Source of the DNA: Pseudomonas_S sp047607345
GTDB taxonomy: Bacteria; Pseudomonadota; Gammaproteobacteria; Xanthomonadales; Xanthomonadaceae
Length of the DNA stretch: 10,790 nt
NCBI GenBank assembly: GCA_047607345.1
Contig: JASGDF010000193.1
Location: forward strand, 1-10,790
Reading direction: 5' to 3'
Below, one piece after another: positions 1-6,247 of the stretch. The position numbers and the translations under genes are program-made. Under the pieces are notes generated by a model that saw only the letters and a list, made by a program, of their open reading frames with translations, made no database searches and was not told the origin of the DNA. The stretch's first letter is position 1; each line of letters begins with the position of its first letter.

Positions 1-155
1 CGCCGCCGCGCGAGGCGATGTTTCGGTCGCGGGCTGTTCTGTGGGAGGGACTTCAGTCCGCGCCGCAGGAGAACCGACGAGCCATGATGTTCGGCGCGCC
101 GCCGCGCGAGGCGATGTTTCGGTCGCGGGCTGTTCTGTGGGAGGGACTTCAGTCC
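1..155. repeat. Tandem 96-bp intergenic repeat (about 1.6 units visible)
   Basis: Bases 1-59 are repeated exactly at 97-155, giving a 96-bp period; the array probably continues beyond the left edge. Each unit carries the 19-bp core gtgggagggacttcagtcc (41-59 and 137-155), whose gggact-tc-agtcc part is itself a small palindrome, then a GC-rich stretch (cgccgccgcgcgagg). No plausible coding content: the short frames across it are repeat shadows. I read it as a REP-like or MITE-like family typical of Xanthomonadaceae, normally scattered between genes and in other systems mobilised by RAYT transposases; no such transposase is in the window. Confidence 0.85.
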
Positions 156-200
156 CGACGCTTGGCCGGCAAAGCCCGTCGGGACTGAAATCCCTCCCAT
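137..200. repeat. REP-like long inverted repeat
   Basis: The left arm 137-160 and right arm 177-200 are inverted copies matching at 22 of 24 positions, with a 16-base loop at 161-176. The left arm contains a nested palindrome, gggact-tc-agtccc (143-156). The element lies downstream of gap, beyond its own terminator, and could act as a transcription barrier or RNA 3'-end stabiliser; that role is inference. A near copy, cut by the window edge, occupies 10742-10790. Confidence 0.8.
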
Positions 201-229
201 ATTCACTACTCAATGCGCACAGCGCCAAA

Positions 230-259
230 CGCAAACCCCGGCCGGAGCCGGGGTTTGCG
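230..259 (-). terminator. Rho-independent-type terminator of gap
   Basis: A perfect 13-bp inverted repeat (cgcaaaccccggc at 230-242, its complement at 247-259) encloses the 4-base loop cgga. It begins 23 bases past the gap stop codon on the minus strand and is followed in that direction by TTTGG, a short U-run. Stem strength and position make it the likely end of the gap transcript. Confidence 0.8.
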
Positions 260-282
260 CGTATCGCGGCCGAACGCGGCGC

Positions 283-1287
283 CTACTTCGCCGCGACCAC
301 CCTGGCCAGCTCCAGGCACTTGTTCGAGTAGCCCCACTCGTTGTCGTACCAGGACACCAGCTTGACGAAGGTGCCGTCCAGCGCGATGCCGGCGTCGGCG
401 TCGAAGATCGAGGTGCGTGCGTCGCCGCGGAAGTCGGTGGCGACCACCTTGTCCTCGGTGTAGCCGAGGATGCCCTTCAGCGCGCCTTCGCTCTGGGCCT
501 TGATCTCGGCCTTGATCTCCTCGTAGCTGGCCGGCTTGTCCAGCTCCACGGTCAGGTCGACCACCGACACGTCCGAGGTCGGCACGCGGAAGCTCATGCC
601 GGTCAGCTTCTTGTCCAGCGCCGGGATCACCTTGCCGACCGCCTTGGCCGCGCCGGTCGAGGACGGGATGATGTTCTCCAGGATGCCGCGGCCGCCGCGC
701 CAGTCCTTGTTGGACGGGCCATCGACGGTCTTCTGGGTCGCGGTGGCGGCGTGCACGGTGGTCATCAGGCCGCGCTTGATGCCCCACTTGTCGTTGACCA
801 CCTTGGCCAGCGGCGCCAGGCAGTTGGTGGTGCACGAGGCGTTGGAGACGATCGCCTCGCCGGCGTAGCCGTCGTGGTTCACGCCATAGACGAACATCGG
901 CGTGTCGTCCTTGGATGGGGCCGACAGGATCACCTTCTTCGCACCTGCATCGATGTGCTTCTGCGCGGCCTCCTGGGTCAGGAACAGGCCGGTGGACTCG
1001 ATCACCACATCGGCCCCGACCTCGCCCCACTTCAGGTTGGCCGGGTCGCGCTCCTGGGTCAGGCGGATCCTGCTGCCGTTGACGATCAGCGTATTGCCCT
1101 CGACCGACACGTCGGCCTTGAAGCGGCCGTGCACGGAGTCGTACTGCAGCATGTAGGCCAGGTAGTCCGGCTCCAGCAGGTCGTTGATGGCGACGATCTC
1201 GATGTCGTTGCCGAAGTTCTGCACCGCCGAACGCAGCACGTTGCGACCGATGCGACCGAAACCATTGATGCCGACCTTGATTGCCAT
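283..1287 (-). CDS. gap: Glyceraldehyde-3-phosphate dehydrogenase, type I
   Basis: This is the cytosolic glycolytic enzyme that oxidises glyceraldehyde 3-phosphate with NAD+ and phosphate to 1,3-bisphosphoglycerate; it also runs in reverse for gluconeogenesis. The 334-residue product has the usual family length. The N-terminal Rossmann motif is INGFGRIGR (7-15), Asp36 in AINDLL suggests NAD rather than NADP, and the active site SNASCTTNC supplies catalytic Cys152, with His179 in TTVHAAT as its partner. The C-terminal WYDNEWGYS motif is intact. The start at 1287 is chosen because the protein then opens MAIKVGINGFG as in relatives and an AGGAG ribosome binding site lies 9 bases upstream; a longer upstream frame (from 1401) has neither. 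It appears monocistronic, with its own terminator, and is divergent from ompW. Confidence 0.98.
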   Translation of the reverse strand: MAIKVGINGFGRIGRNVLRSAVQNFGNDIEIVAINDLLEPDYLAYMLQYDSVHGRFKADVSVEGNTLIVNGSRIRLTQERDPANLKWGEVGADVVIESTGLFLTQEAAQKHIDAGAKKVILSAPSKDDTPMFVYGVNHDGYAGEAIVSNASCTTNCLAPLAKVVNDKWGIKRGLMTTVHAATATQKTVDGPSNKDWRGGRGILENIIPSSTGAAKAVGKVIPALDKKLTGMSFRVPTSDVSVVDLTVELDKPASYEEIKAEIKAQSEGALKGILGYTEDKVVATDFRGDARTSIFDADAGIALDGTFVKLVSWYDNEWGYSNKCLELARVVAAK

Positions 1288-1339
1288 GTTCACAAGCTCC
1301 TGCGGCCGCGACGGATGCGGCGGATGGAAAGGGACGCCG

Positions 1340-1348
1340 ATTCTAGCA
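1340..1348 (-). promoter_or_regulatory. Candidate extended -10 promoter of gap
   Basis: Read on the minus strand the sequence is TGCTAGAAT: a TAGAAT -10 hexamer (5 of 6 to consensus) preceded by the TGn extension. It lies 53 bases upstream of the gap start codon, implying transcription from about 1333 and a leader of roughly 46 nt. No good -35 is visible 16-18 bp upstream, which an extended -10 can tolerate. Sequence match only. Confidence 0.5.
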
Positions 1349-1410
1349 GGCCACCCCGGCGCATTCCGGCCCCGCCTGTCCGCCGGCAGCGGCCGGACCA
1401 CGCCGCGGGT

Positions 1411-1424
1411 TTGATCCGGATCAA
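1411..1424. promoter_or_regulatory. FNR/ANR-type operator
   Basis: TTGATCCGGATCAA is a perfect palindrome matching the FNR/ANR consensus TTGAT-N4-ATCAA at all ten defined positions. It sits in the gap-ompW divergent region, its centre 77 bp upstream of the ompW start. If it acts at the classical -41.5 position, ompW transcription would begin near 1459, with a poor -10 (AAAACT at 1447-1452), as is common for activator-dependent promoters. OmpW-family genes are FNR-controlled in enterobacteria. A CRP-family regulator with related specificity (DNR, Clp) is the alternative. Confidence 0.7.
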
Positions 1425-1494
1425 GGCGACGCCGTCAGAAAAAACCAAAACTGCGGCCATCGCACCGGACACACCGCAAAGAGAGAAAAACGAC

Positions 1495-2127
1495 ATGCGC
1501 ACCTCATCGATCCTGCTGTTCACCGCCCTGTCCGCCGCCGCCGTGCCCGCCATGGCCCAATCAAAGGGCGACTGGACCCTCGGCGCCGGCCTCGGCATGG
1601 TCGATCCCAAGTCCGACGCCGGCGACCTCGACGGCAGCGCGCTCGGCCTGGGCGCGCTGCCGACCAAGGTCGACAGCGATACCCAGCCGACCATCACCTT
1701 CGAATACTTCGTCGCCGACAACCTCGGCATCGAGGTGCTGGGCGCGCTGCCGTTCAAGCACGAGATCAGCATCGATGGCGTCGGCAAGGTCGGCCAGACC
1801 AAGCAGCTGCCGCCCGTGGTGTCGCTGCAGTACCACTTCGCCAACGCCAGCGCGTTCACCCCGTTCGTCGGCCTGGGCGTGAACTACACCAGGTTCTTCA
1901 GCACCGACGGCAAGGGTGCGCTGGATGGCGCCGACCTCGAGCTGGACGACTCGTGGGGCCTGGCGGCGCATTTCGGCGTGGACTACGCGATCGGCGCCAA
2001 GGGCGCGCTGCGGGTGGACGCGCGCTGGGCCGACATCGACACCAAGGTGAAGGTCAACGGCAACGCGCTGGGCAGCGCCGAGATCGACCCGCTGGTGTAC
2101 GGCGTGTCCTACATCTTCAAGTTCTGA
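1495..2127 (+). CDS. ompW: OmpW family outer-membrane beta-barrel protein
   Basis: A small outer-membrane channel of the OmpW family, predicted to form an eight-stranded barrel with a hydrophobic lumen; proposed roles in the family are uptake of small hydrophobic compounds and stress adaptation, but the substrate is unknown. The product is 210 residues, close to E. coli OmpW (212). It has a signal peptide (1-21, cut after AMA, before Gln22), alternating strands such as WTLGAGLGMV, TITFEYFVADNLGIEV and TPFVGLGVNY, and ends in YIFKF, the terminal aromatic residue used by the BAM machinery. The ATG at 1495 gives the signal peptide directly; the ribosome binding site is weak (GAGAG at about 1481-1485). 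It is a single gene with its own terminator, preceded by an FNR-type box suggesting oxygen control. Confidence 0.93.
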   Translation: MRTSSILLFTALSAAAVPAMAQSKGDWTLGAGLGMVDPKSDAGDLDGSALGLGALPTKVDSDTQPTITFEYFVADNLGIEVLGALPFKHEISIDGVGKVGQTKQLPPVVSLQYHFANASAFTPFVGLGVNYTRFFSTDGKGALDGADLELDDSWGLAAHFGVDYAIGAKGALRVDARWADIDTKVKVNGNALGSAEIDPLVYGVSYIFKF

Positions 2128-2145
2128 TCGGACGCGCCTGGCCCA

Positions 2146-2178
2146 CCGCGCCACCGGCAACGCTGGCGCGGCCTTTTT
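2146..2178 (+). terminator. Terminator of ompW
   Basis: An 8-bp perfect stem (ccgcgcca at 2146-2153, tggcgcgg at 2164-2171) with a 10-base loop is followed by cc and a run of five T (2174-2178). It begins 19 bases after the ompW stop, the expected layout of an intrinsic terminator. Confidence 0.75.
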
Positions 2179-2204
2179 CGGCCACACCGCGCAGCGCCTA
2201 GAAT
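2175..2204 (+). promoter_or_regulatory. Candidate promoter of the nuclease gene, possibly leaderless
   Basis: TAGAAT at 2199-2204 matches the -10 consensus at five of six positions; the best -35 is weak (TTTTCG at 2175-2180, 18-bp spacer). Transcription would start about seven bases past the -10, at or next to the A of the ATG at 2212. No Shine-Dalgarno sequence precedes that ATG, so the mRNA may be leaderless. The -10 also overlaps the only alternative start codon (2203). Confidence 0.45.
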
Positions 2205-2211
2205 GCGACCG

Positions 2212-3024
2212 ATGAACAAGCTCCTCGCATCCGTTTCGCTCTGCGCCATCGCGCTTTTCCTCCACGCGCCCGACGCCGCCGCCTGGGGCGCACAGGGCCA
2301 CCGCCTGGTCGCCCGCATCGCCGACACCGAACTGACACCCCAGGCGCATGCCGAAGTGACCCGACTGCTCGCCGGCGAGCCCGACCCGACCCTGGCCGGC
2401 GTCGCCACCTGGGCCGACGAGCTGCGCCAGTCCGATCCGGACCTGGGCAAGCGCAGCGCGCGCTGGCACTACGTCAACCTCGGCGAGCACGATTGCCGCT
2501 ACCTGCCGGCGCGCGACTGCCCGGACGGCGCCTGCGTGGTGGAGGCGCTGAAGACCCAGGCCGCACTGCTCGCCGATCACAACCAGCCACTGGCGGTGCG
2601 CCGGCAGGCGCTGAAGTTCGTGGTCCACTTGGTCGGCGACATCCACCAGCCGATGCACGCCGGCTACGCGCGCGACAAGGGCGGCAACGACTTCCAGTTG
2701 CAGTTCGACGGCAAGGGCAGCAACCTGCATGCGCTGTGGGACAGCGGCATGCTGCGCGGCCGGCGCCTGGACGACGACGCCTACCTCGGACAACTGCTCG
2801 CGCTGCCCCGTCCGGCCCGGGACCGCGGCACGGCGCTGCCACCGTCGAGTGCGGCCTGGGCCGAGGCCTCCTGCCGCATCGCGGTCACGCCGGGCGTGTA
2901 CCCGGCGCGCCACGTCCTGCCCGACGACTATTCCGCCACCTGGCGGCCATTGGCCGAGACACAACTGCGCCTGGCCGGCGAACGCCTGGCGGCGATCCTC
3001 AACGCCGCGCTCGACGCGCCCTGA
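2212..3024 (+). CDS. Secreted S1/P1-type zinc nuclease
   Basis: A trinuclear-zinc nuclease of the S1/P1 family, expected in the periplasm or outside the cell, cutting single-stranded nucleic acids and probably releasing 3'-phosphates to help recycle nucleotides. The product is 270 residues with a signal peptide (1-24, ending DAAA). The mature protein begins WGAQGHR, placing the N-terminal Trp that itself binds zinc in this family. In mature numbering the full ligand set is visible: Trp1, His6, Asp45 (ATWADE), His62 (RWHY), His115 and Asp119 (HLVGD), His125 (QPMH), His149 and Asp153 (LHALWD). Nothing essential is missing. The ATG at 2203 would add three residues, but it overlaps the likely -10, so 2212 is preferred. 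The MBL gene starts 10 bp downstream and may be co-transcribed. Substrate preference cannot be read from sequence. Confidence 0.93.
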   Translation: MNKLLASVSLCAIALFLHAPDAAAWGAQGHRLVARIADTELTPQAHAEVTRLLAGEPDPTLAGVATWADELRQSDPDLGKRSARWHYVNLGEHDCRYLPARDCPDGACVVEALKTQAALLADHNQPLAVRRQALKFVVHLVGDIHQPMHAGYARDKGGNDFQLQFDGKGSNLHALWDSGMLRGRRLDDDAYLGQLLALPRPARDRGTALPPSSAAWAEASCRIAVTPGVYPARHVLPDDYSATWRPLAETQLRLAGERLAAILNAALDAP

Positions 3025-3034
3025 CGCAGCCACC

Positions 3035-3859
3035 ATGACGCCCGAAGTGCTGCCGTTCTTCCACGTCCAGAGCAACACCTTCAGCTACCTGGTGGCCGAC
3101 CCGGCCAGCGGCGCGGCGGCGATCATCGACCCGGCACTGGACTACGATGCCGAGCGCGACCACGTCGCGACCGCCTCCGCTCAGGCACTGCTGGATGCAC
3201 TGGACGCGCGCGGCTGGCAGCTGCGCTGGCTGCTGGAGACCCACGCGCACGCCGACCACCTCTCGGCCGGCCACTGGCTGCGACGCCAGCGTCCCGGCGC
3301 ACGCCTGGCGATCGGCGCAGGCATCCGCCAGGTGCAGCGCCGTTTCGCGCCGCGCTACGCACTGCCCGGCGATTTCCGGGCGGACGGCGCGCAGTTCGAC
3401 CACTTGTTCGCCGACGGCGAGCGCTTCGACCTCGGCGGCCTGGCCGGGCGCGTGATCGCCGTGCCCGGTCATACGCCCGACAGCATCGCCTACCTGATCG
3501 GCGATGCGCTGTTCCCTGGCGATTCGATCTTCATGCCCGACGGCGGCACCGCCCGCTGCGACTTCCCTGGCGGCGACGCCGGCCAGCTGTACCGCTCGAT
3601 CCAGCGCCTGTTCGCGCTGCCGGATGCCACCCGGGTGTTCGTCTGCCACGACTACGGCCCGGGCGGGCGCGCGGTGGCGCACGCGACCAGCATCAGCGAG
3701 CAGCGCCGCGACAACGTGCATGTGCGCCATGGCATCGACGAAGCCGGCTTCGTCGCGCAACGCCGGGCGCGCGACGCCACGCTGCCCGCGCCGTGCCTGA
3801 TGCACGCGGCGGTGCAGGCCAACATCCAGGGCGGCTGGCATCCGTCGCTGGAGGATTGA
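3035..3859 (+). CDS. MBL-fold metallohydrolase, probable persulfide dioxygenase (ETHE1-like)
   Basis: The product (274 residues, no signal peptide, so cytoplasmic) belongs to the metallo-beta-lactamase fold. It has the THxHxDH motif at THAHADH (69-75), His146 in PGHTPDS, Asp163 in FPGDSIF and a late His in VFVCHDYG. The stretch TARCDFPGGDAGQLYRSI and the following HDYGPGGR resemble ETHE1/Blh persulfide dioxygenases, which use one Fe(II) to oxidise glutathione persulfide to sulfite and glutathione in sulfide detoxification. The expected iron ligands are His70, His146 and Asp163. Alternatives are a glyoxalase II-like thioesterase or a generic MBL hydrolase. No rhodanese domain, sulfide:quinone reductase or BigR-type regulator is adjacent. 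No clear ribosome binding site precedes the ATG; translation may couple to the nuclease gene 10 bp upstream. Confidence 0.8.
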   Translation: MTPEVLPFFHVQSNTFSYLVADPASGAAAIIDPALDYDAERDHVATASAQALLDALDARGWQLRWLLETHAHADHLSAGHWLRRQRPGARLAIGAGIRQVQRRFAPRYALPGDFRADGAQFDHLFADGERFDLGGLAGRVIAVPGHTPDSIAYLIGDALFPGDSIFMPDGGTARCDFPGGDAGQLYRSIQRLFALPDATRVFVCHDYGPGGRAVAHATSISEQRRDNVHVRHGIDEAGFVAQRRARDATLPAPCLMHAAVQANIQGGWHPSLED

Positions 3860-3867
3860 CCGCCCCG

Positions 3868-3889
3868 GCGCCAGGGTGAAGCCTGGCGC
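3868..3889 (+). terminator. Hairpin after the MBL-fold gene
   Basis: A perfect 8-bp inverted repeat, gcgccagg (3868-3875) and cctggcgc (3882-3889), with a 6-base loop starts eight bases after the stop codon at 3857-3859. There is no real T-run behind it, so termination may be weak or Rho-aided. The rest of the gap to modA (3890-3983) shows no convincing promoter or ModE-type site to my eye, though modA has a good ribosome binding site. Confidence 0.5.
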
Positions 3890-3983
3890 TCGTTCACCGT
3901 GTCACGAGCCTGCGCGAGAACGACGCTATCCGGTACGCTTCCAAGGCTCACAGCCCATTCGATGTCCCAAAGGAGTTCCCGTC

Positions 3984-4754
3984 ATGTCCTGGTTCAAACG
4001 CCTGTTGTGCACACTGGCGATCGCGTTGCCGGTGCTGGCGCATGCGCAGTCTCCGCTGACCGTGTTCGCCGCCGCCAGCCTGAAGGAATCGCTGGACGAG
4101 GCCGCCGCGACCTACCAGCAGGCGACCGGCACGCCGGTGCGCGTCTCCTACGCGGCCAGTTCCACGCTCGCCCGCCAGATCGAGCAGGGCGCGCCGGCCG
4201 ACGTGTTCTTCTCCGCCGACCTGGAATGGATGGACTACCTGCAACAGCACGGGCAGGTCGACGCGGCGCAGCGCCGCAACCTGCTCGGCAATAGCCTGGT
4301 GCTGATCGCGCCGGCGGCGAGCACGGTCAAGGTCGACCCCACCCGGGCCGGATCGCTGGCCGCCGCGCTCGGTGACTCCGGCCGGCTCGCGGTTGGCCAG
4401 ACCGCCAGCGTGCCGGCAGGAAAATACGCCAAGGCTGCCCTGCAGAAGCTCGGCCAGTGGGAGAGCGTGAGCCCCCGCCTGGCCGAGGGCGAGAGCGTGC
4501 GCGCGGCGCTGATGCTGGTGGCGCGTGGCGAGGCTCCCCTCGGCATCGTCTACGGCTCCGACGCGAAGGCCGAGCCGAAGGTGCGCGTGGTCGCCACCTT
4601 CCCGGCCGGCTCGCACGCGCCGATCATCTATCCGGTGGCGCCGCTGAAGACCGGCGCCGATCCAGCCTCCGCGCAGAAGTTCGTGCAATGGCTGGGCTCG
4701 CCGGCCGCCAAGCCTATCTTCGTGCGCAGGGGCTTCTCGCTGCAGGGCGGTTGA
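3984..4754 (+). CDS. modA: Molybdate ABC transporter, periplasmic binding protein
   Basis: ModA captures molybdate (and tungstate) in the periplasm and delivers it to the ModB channel. The protein is 256 residues with a signal peptide (1-21, cut after AHA). The mature part opens LTVFAAASLKESLDE, with Ser32 at the position of the first oxyanion-binding serine, and YAASSTLARQIEQGAPADVFFSAD gives the second (Ser59 or Ser60). PAGKYAKAAL and GIVYGSD are the later binding-cleft segments, the Tyr of VYGSD matching the conserved ligand. The start at 3984 is supported by AGGAG at 3971-3975, eight bases upstream; the frame extends further upstream but has no ribosome binding site and would bury the signal peptide. 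It is first of modABC, though an unusually long structured spacer follows. A tungstate-specific protein is possible but less likely next to ModB/ModC. Confidence 0.93.
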   Translation: MSWFKRLLCTLAIALPVLAHAQSPLTVFAAASLKESLDEAAATYQQATGTPVRVSYAASSTLARQIEQGAPADVFFSADLEWMDYLQQHGQVDAAQRRNLLGNSLVLIAPAASTVKVDPTRAGSLAAALGDSGRLAVGQTASVPAGKYAKAALQKLGQWESVSPRLAEGESVRAALMLVARGEAPLGIVYGSDAKAEPKVRVVATFPAGSHAPIIYPVAPLKTGADPASAQKFVQWLGSPAAKPIFVRRGFSLQGG

Positions 4755-4764
4755 GGCGCATGCA

Positions 4765-4852
4765 GCCGGGTTGCACCCGGCATGGCCGCCCCGCGGGACG
4801 GGGTCCGCTGCGCGGCGGCCATCCGGTCACGACCGCAACGGCGCAAGCGCCG
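4765..4852 (+). other. Structured spacer between modA and modB (three hairpins)
   Basis: The 162-bp modA-modB gap (4755-4916) carries three successive inverted repeats: gccggg/cccggc (4765-4770 and 4776-4781); atggccgcc/ggcggccat (4782-4790 and 4814-4822), with further pairing inside; and cggcgc/gcgccg (4839-4844 and 4847-4852) with a two-base loop. The frame is open and in phase with modB, but its translation is Arg/Ala/Pro-rich and unlike ModB, so I treat it as non-coding. It could dampen transcription into modBC or protect the modA mRNA end. It does not resemble the Moco RNA motif as I know it. Confidence 0.5.
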
Positions 4853-4916
4853 CGCCGCGCCACAGGAGCAGCCGTGGCGGCGCTCCAGCCAGTCCCCGAG
4901 CCAAGGTAGGCAACCG

Positions 4917-5609
4917 ATGGCCCTGTTCACGCCGGAGGAGACCGCCGCGATCGCGCTGAGTCTGAAGGTCGCGGCGGTGGCGGCGCTGGCCAGCCTGCCG
5001 GCCGGCATCGCCTGCGGCTGGCTGCTGGCGCGCCGGCGCTTCCCCGGCAAGGCGCTGCTGGATGCGCTGCTGCACCTGCCCCTGGTGATGCCGCCGGTGG
5101 TGACCGGCTACGCGCTGCTGGTGACGCTGGGCACCCAAGGCCCGATCGGGCGCTGGCTGCTGGAGCACCTCGGCATCCAGTTCGCGTTCCGCTGGACCGG
5201 CGCGGCGCTGGCCTGCGCGGTGATGGGCTTCCCGCTGATGGTGCGCGCGATCCGGCTGTCGATCGAGGCCAGCGACCGGCGCCTGGAACAGGCCGCCGCC
5301 ACGCTCGGCGCGGCGCCGTGGCGGGTGTTCCTCAGCATCACCCTGCCGCTGGCGTGGCCGGGCCTGGTGGCCGGGATGGTGCTCGCCTTCGCCAAGGCGC
5401 TGGGCGAGTTCGGCGCGACGATCACCTTCGTCTCCAACATCCCCGGCGAGACCCGGACGCTGTCCTCGGCGATCTACGGGCTGCTGCAGGTGCCGGGCAT
5501 GGAGTCCGGCATATGGCGCCTGGCCGGCGTGGCGCTGGTGATTTCACTGGCCGCGCTGCTGTTGTCGGAATGGCTGGTGCGCCGGCATCCGACACGGAGG
5601 GATCGGTGA
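4917..5609 (+). CDS. modB: Molybdate ABC transporter, permease
   Basis: The inner-membrane channel of the molybdate importer, working as a dimer with ModA outside and ModC inside. At 230 residues it matches the family (about 229 in E. coli). Roughly five hydrophobic segments can be traced (near 10-35, 43-65, 90-110, 145-170 and 190-215). The ABC-permease EAA loop, which docks on the ATPase, lies at about 124-145: EQAAATLGAAPWRVFLSITLPL, whose Gly and terminal LP are the key residues. KALGEFGATITF follows, characteristic of ModB. The start at 4917 gives MALFTPEET, a normal short lead into the first membrane helix, with AAGG/TAGG (4903-4910) as a modest ribosome binding site; earlier in-frame starts add an Arg-rich stretch unlike the family. 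The stop overlaps the modC start. Confidence 0.95.
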   Translation: MALFTPEETAAIALSLKVAAVAALASLPAGIACGWLLARRRFPGKALLDALLHLPLVMPPVVTGYALLVTLGTQGPIGRWLLEHLGIQFAFRWTGAALACAVMGFPLMVRAIRLSIEASDRRLEQAAATLGAAPWRVFLSITLPLAWPGLVAGMVLAFAKALGEFGATITFVSNIPGETRTLSSAIYGLLQVPGMESGIWRLAGVALVISLAALLLSEWLVRRHPTRRDR

Positions 5610-6223
5610 TGTTCGACATCGACATCGAACTGTCGCGCGGCCCGTTCCAGCGCCACGTCACGATCCACGACACCGCGCGGGTACTGGCGCTGGTGGGGCC
5701 TTCCGGCACCGGCAAGACTAGCGTGCTCAACGCGATCGCCGGGCTGGCGCGTCCCCGCCGCGGCCGGATCGTGCTGGCCGGCAGGGTGCTGTACGACAGC
5801 GCCGCGCGCATCGACCTGCCGGCGCACCGGCGCCGGATCGGCTACGTGTTCCAGGACACGCGGCTGTTCCCGCACCTGGATGTGCGCGGCAACCTGCGCT
5901 ACGGCCGCCACGGCGAACGCGACACCGGCTTCCGCTTCGACGAGGTGGTCACGCTGCTCGGCATCGGCGCGTTGCTGACACGCTCGCCGCGCAACCTCTC
6001 CGGCGGCGAGGCGCAGCGCGTGGCGATCGGCCGTGCCCTGCTCGCGCAGCCGGCGCTGCTGCTGTTCGACGAGCCGCTGTCGGCGCTGGACCGCGCGCGT
6101 CGTGAGGAGCTGATCCCCTACCTGCAGCGCGTGCGCGACGAAGTCCGCCTGCCAATGCTGTACGTCAGCCACCACGCCGAGGAAGTGCAGCGCATCGCCG
6201 AGGCGGTGCATGTGCTGGAATAG
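5609..6223 (+). CDS. modC: Molybdate ABC transporter, ATP-binding protein (short form without MOP/TOBE domain)
   Basis: The ATPase that drives molybdate import. All nucleotide-binding motifs are intact: Walker A GPSGTGKTS (30-38), Q-loop Gln82 in YVFQD, signature LSGGEAQR (130-137), Walker B LLLFDEP with Asp154 and Glu155, D-loop SALD and His188 in YVSHH. GYVFQD-RLFPH and VRGNLRYG are close to E. coli ModC. The protein is only 204 residues, ending at HVLE, just where the ATPase domain ends; the usual C-terminal MOP/TOBE domain (family about 350 residues) is absent. Only about 24 bases separate the stop from the downstream hairpin, so no frameshifted remnant is hidden there. The ATG shares its A with the modB stop (TGATG), indicating translational coupling, and GGAGG (5596-5600) sits eight bases upstream. 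Confidence 0.93.
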   Translation: MFDIDIELSRGPFQRHVTIHDTARVLALVGPSGTGKTSVLNAIAGLARPRRGRIVLAGRVLYDSAARIDLPAHRRRIGYVFQDTRLFPHLDVRGNLRYGRHGERDTGFRFDEVVTLLGIGALLTRSPRNLSGGEAQRVAIGRALLAQPALLLFDEPLSALDRARREELIPYLQRVRDEVRLPMLYVSHHAEEVQRIAEAVHVLE

Positions 6224-6247
6224 GCGGCACGCGCGAACCGGCACCGA

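Noticed and set aside
1..200. CRISPR array
   Set aside because: The repeat spacing is a fixed 96 bp and the intervening sequence is itself repeated, not unique spacers; no cas gene is present.
751..1494. In-frame upstream extension of ompW antisense to gap
   Set aside because: The open frame runs back through gap and the intergenic region, but the signal peptide begins at the ATG at 1495, so the extension is only a shadow.
1561..3078. A 505-residue open frame on the minus strand opposite ompW and the nuclease
   Set aside because: Its translation is Val/Ala/Gln/His-rich with no recognisable motif and lies antisense to two well-supported genes; long antisense frames are common in such GC-rich DNA.
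3890..3983. ModE operator upstream of modA
   Set aside because: No TATA-rich inverted repeat of the ModE type is visible; cgctatccggtacg is only superficially similar.
4782..4916. N-terminal extension of ModB through the structured spacer
   Set aside because: The Arg/Ala/Pro-rich stretch is unlike ModB, which begins just before its first membrane helix; the sequence is dominated by inverted repeats.
4755..4916. Moco or tungsten cofactor riboswitch upstream of modB
   Set aside because: The hairpins do not show the Moco motif sequence I know, and such an element is normally at the head of the operon, not after modA.
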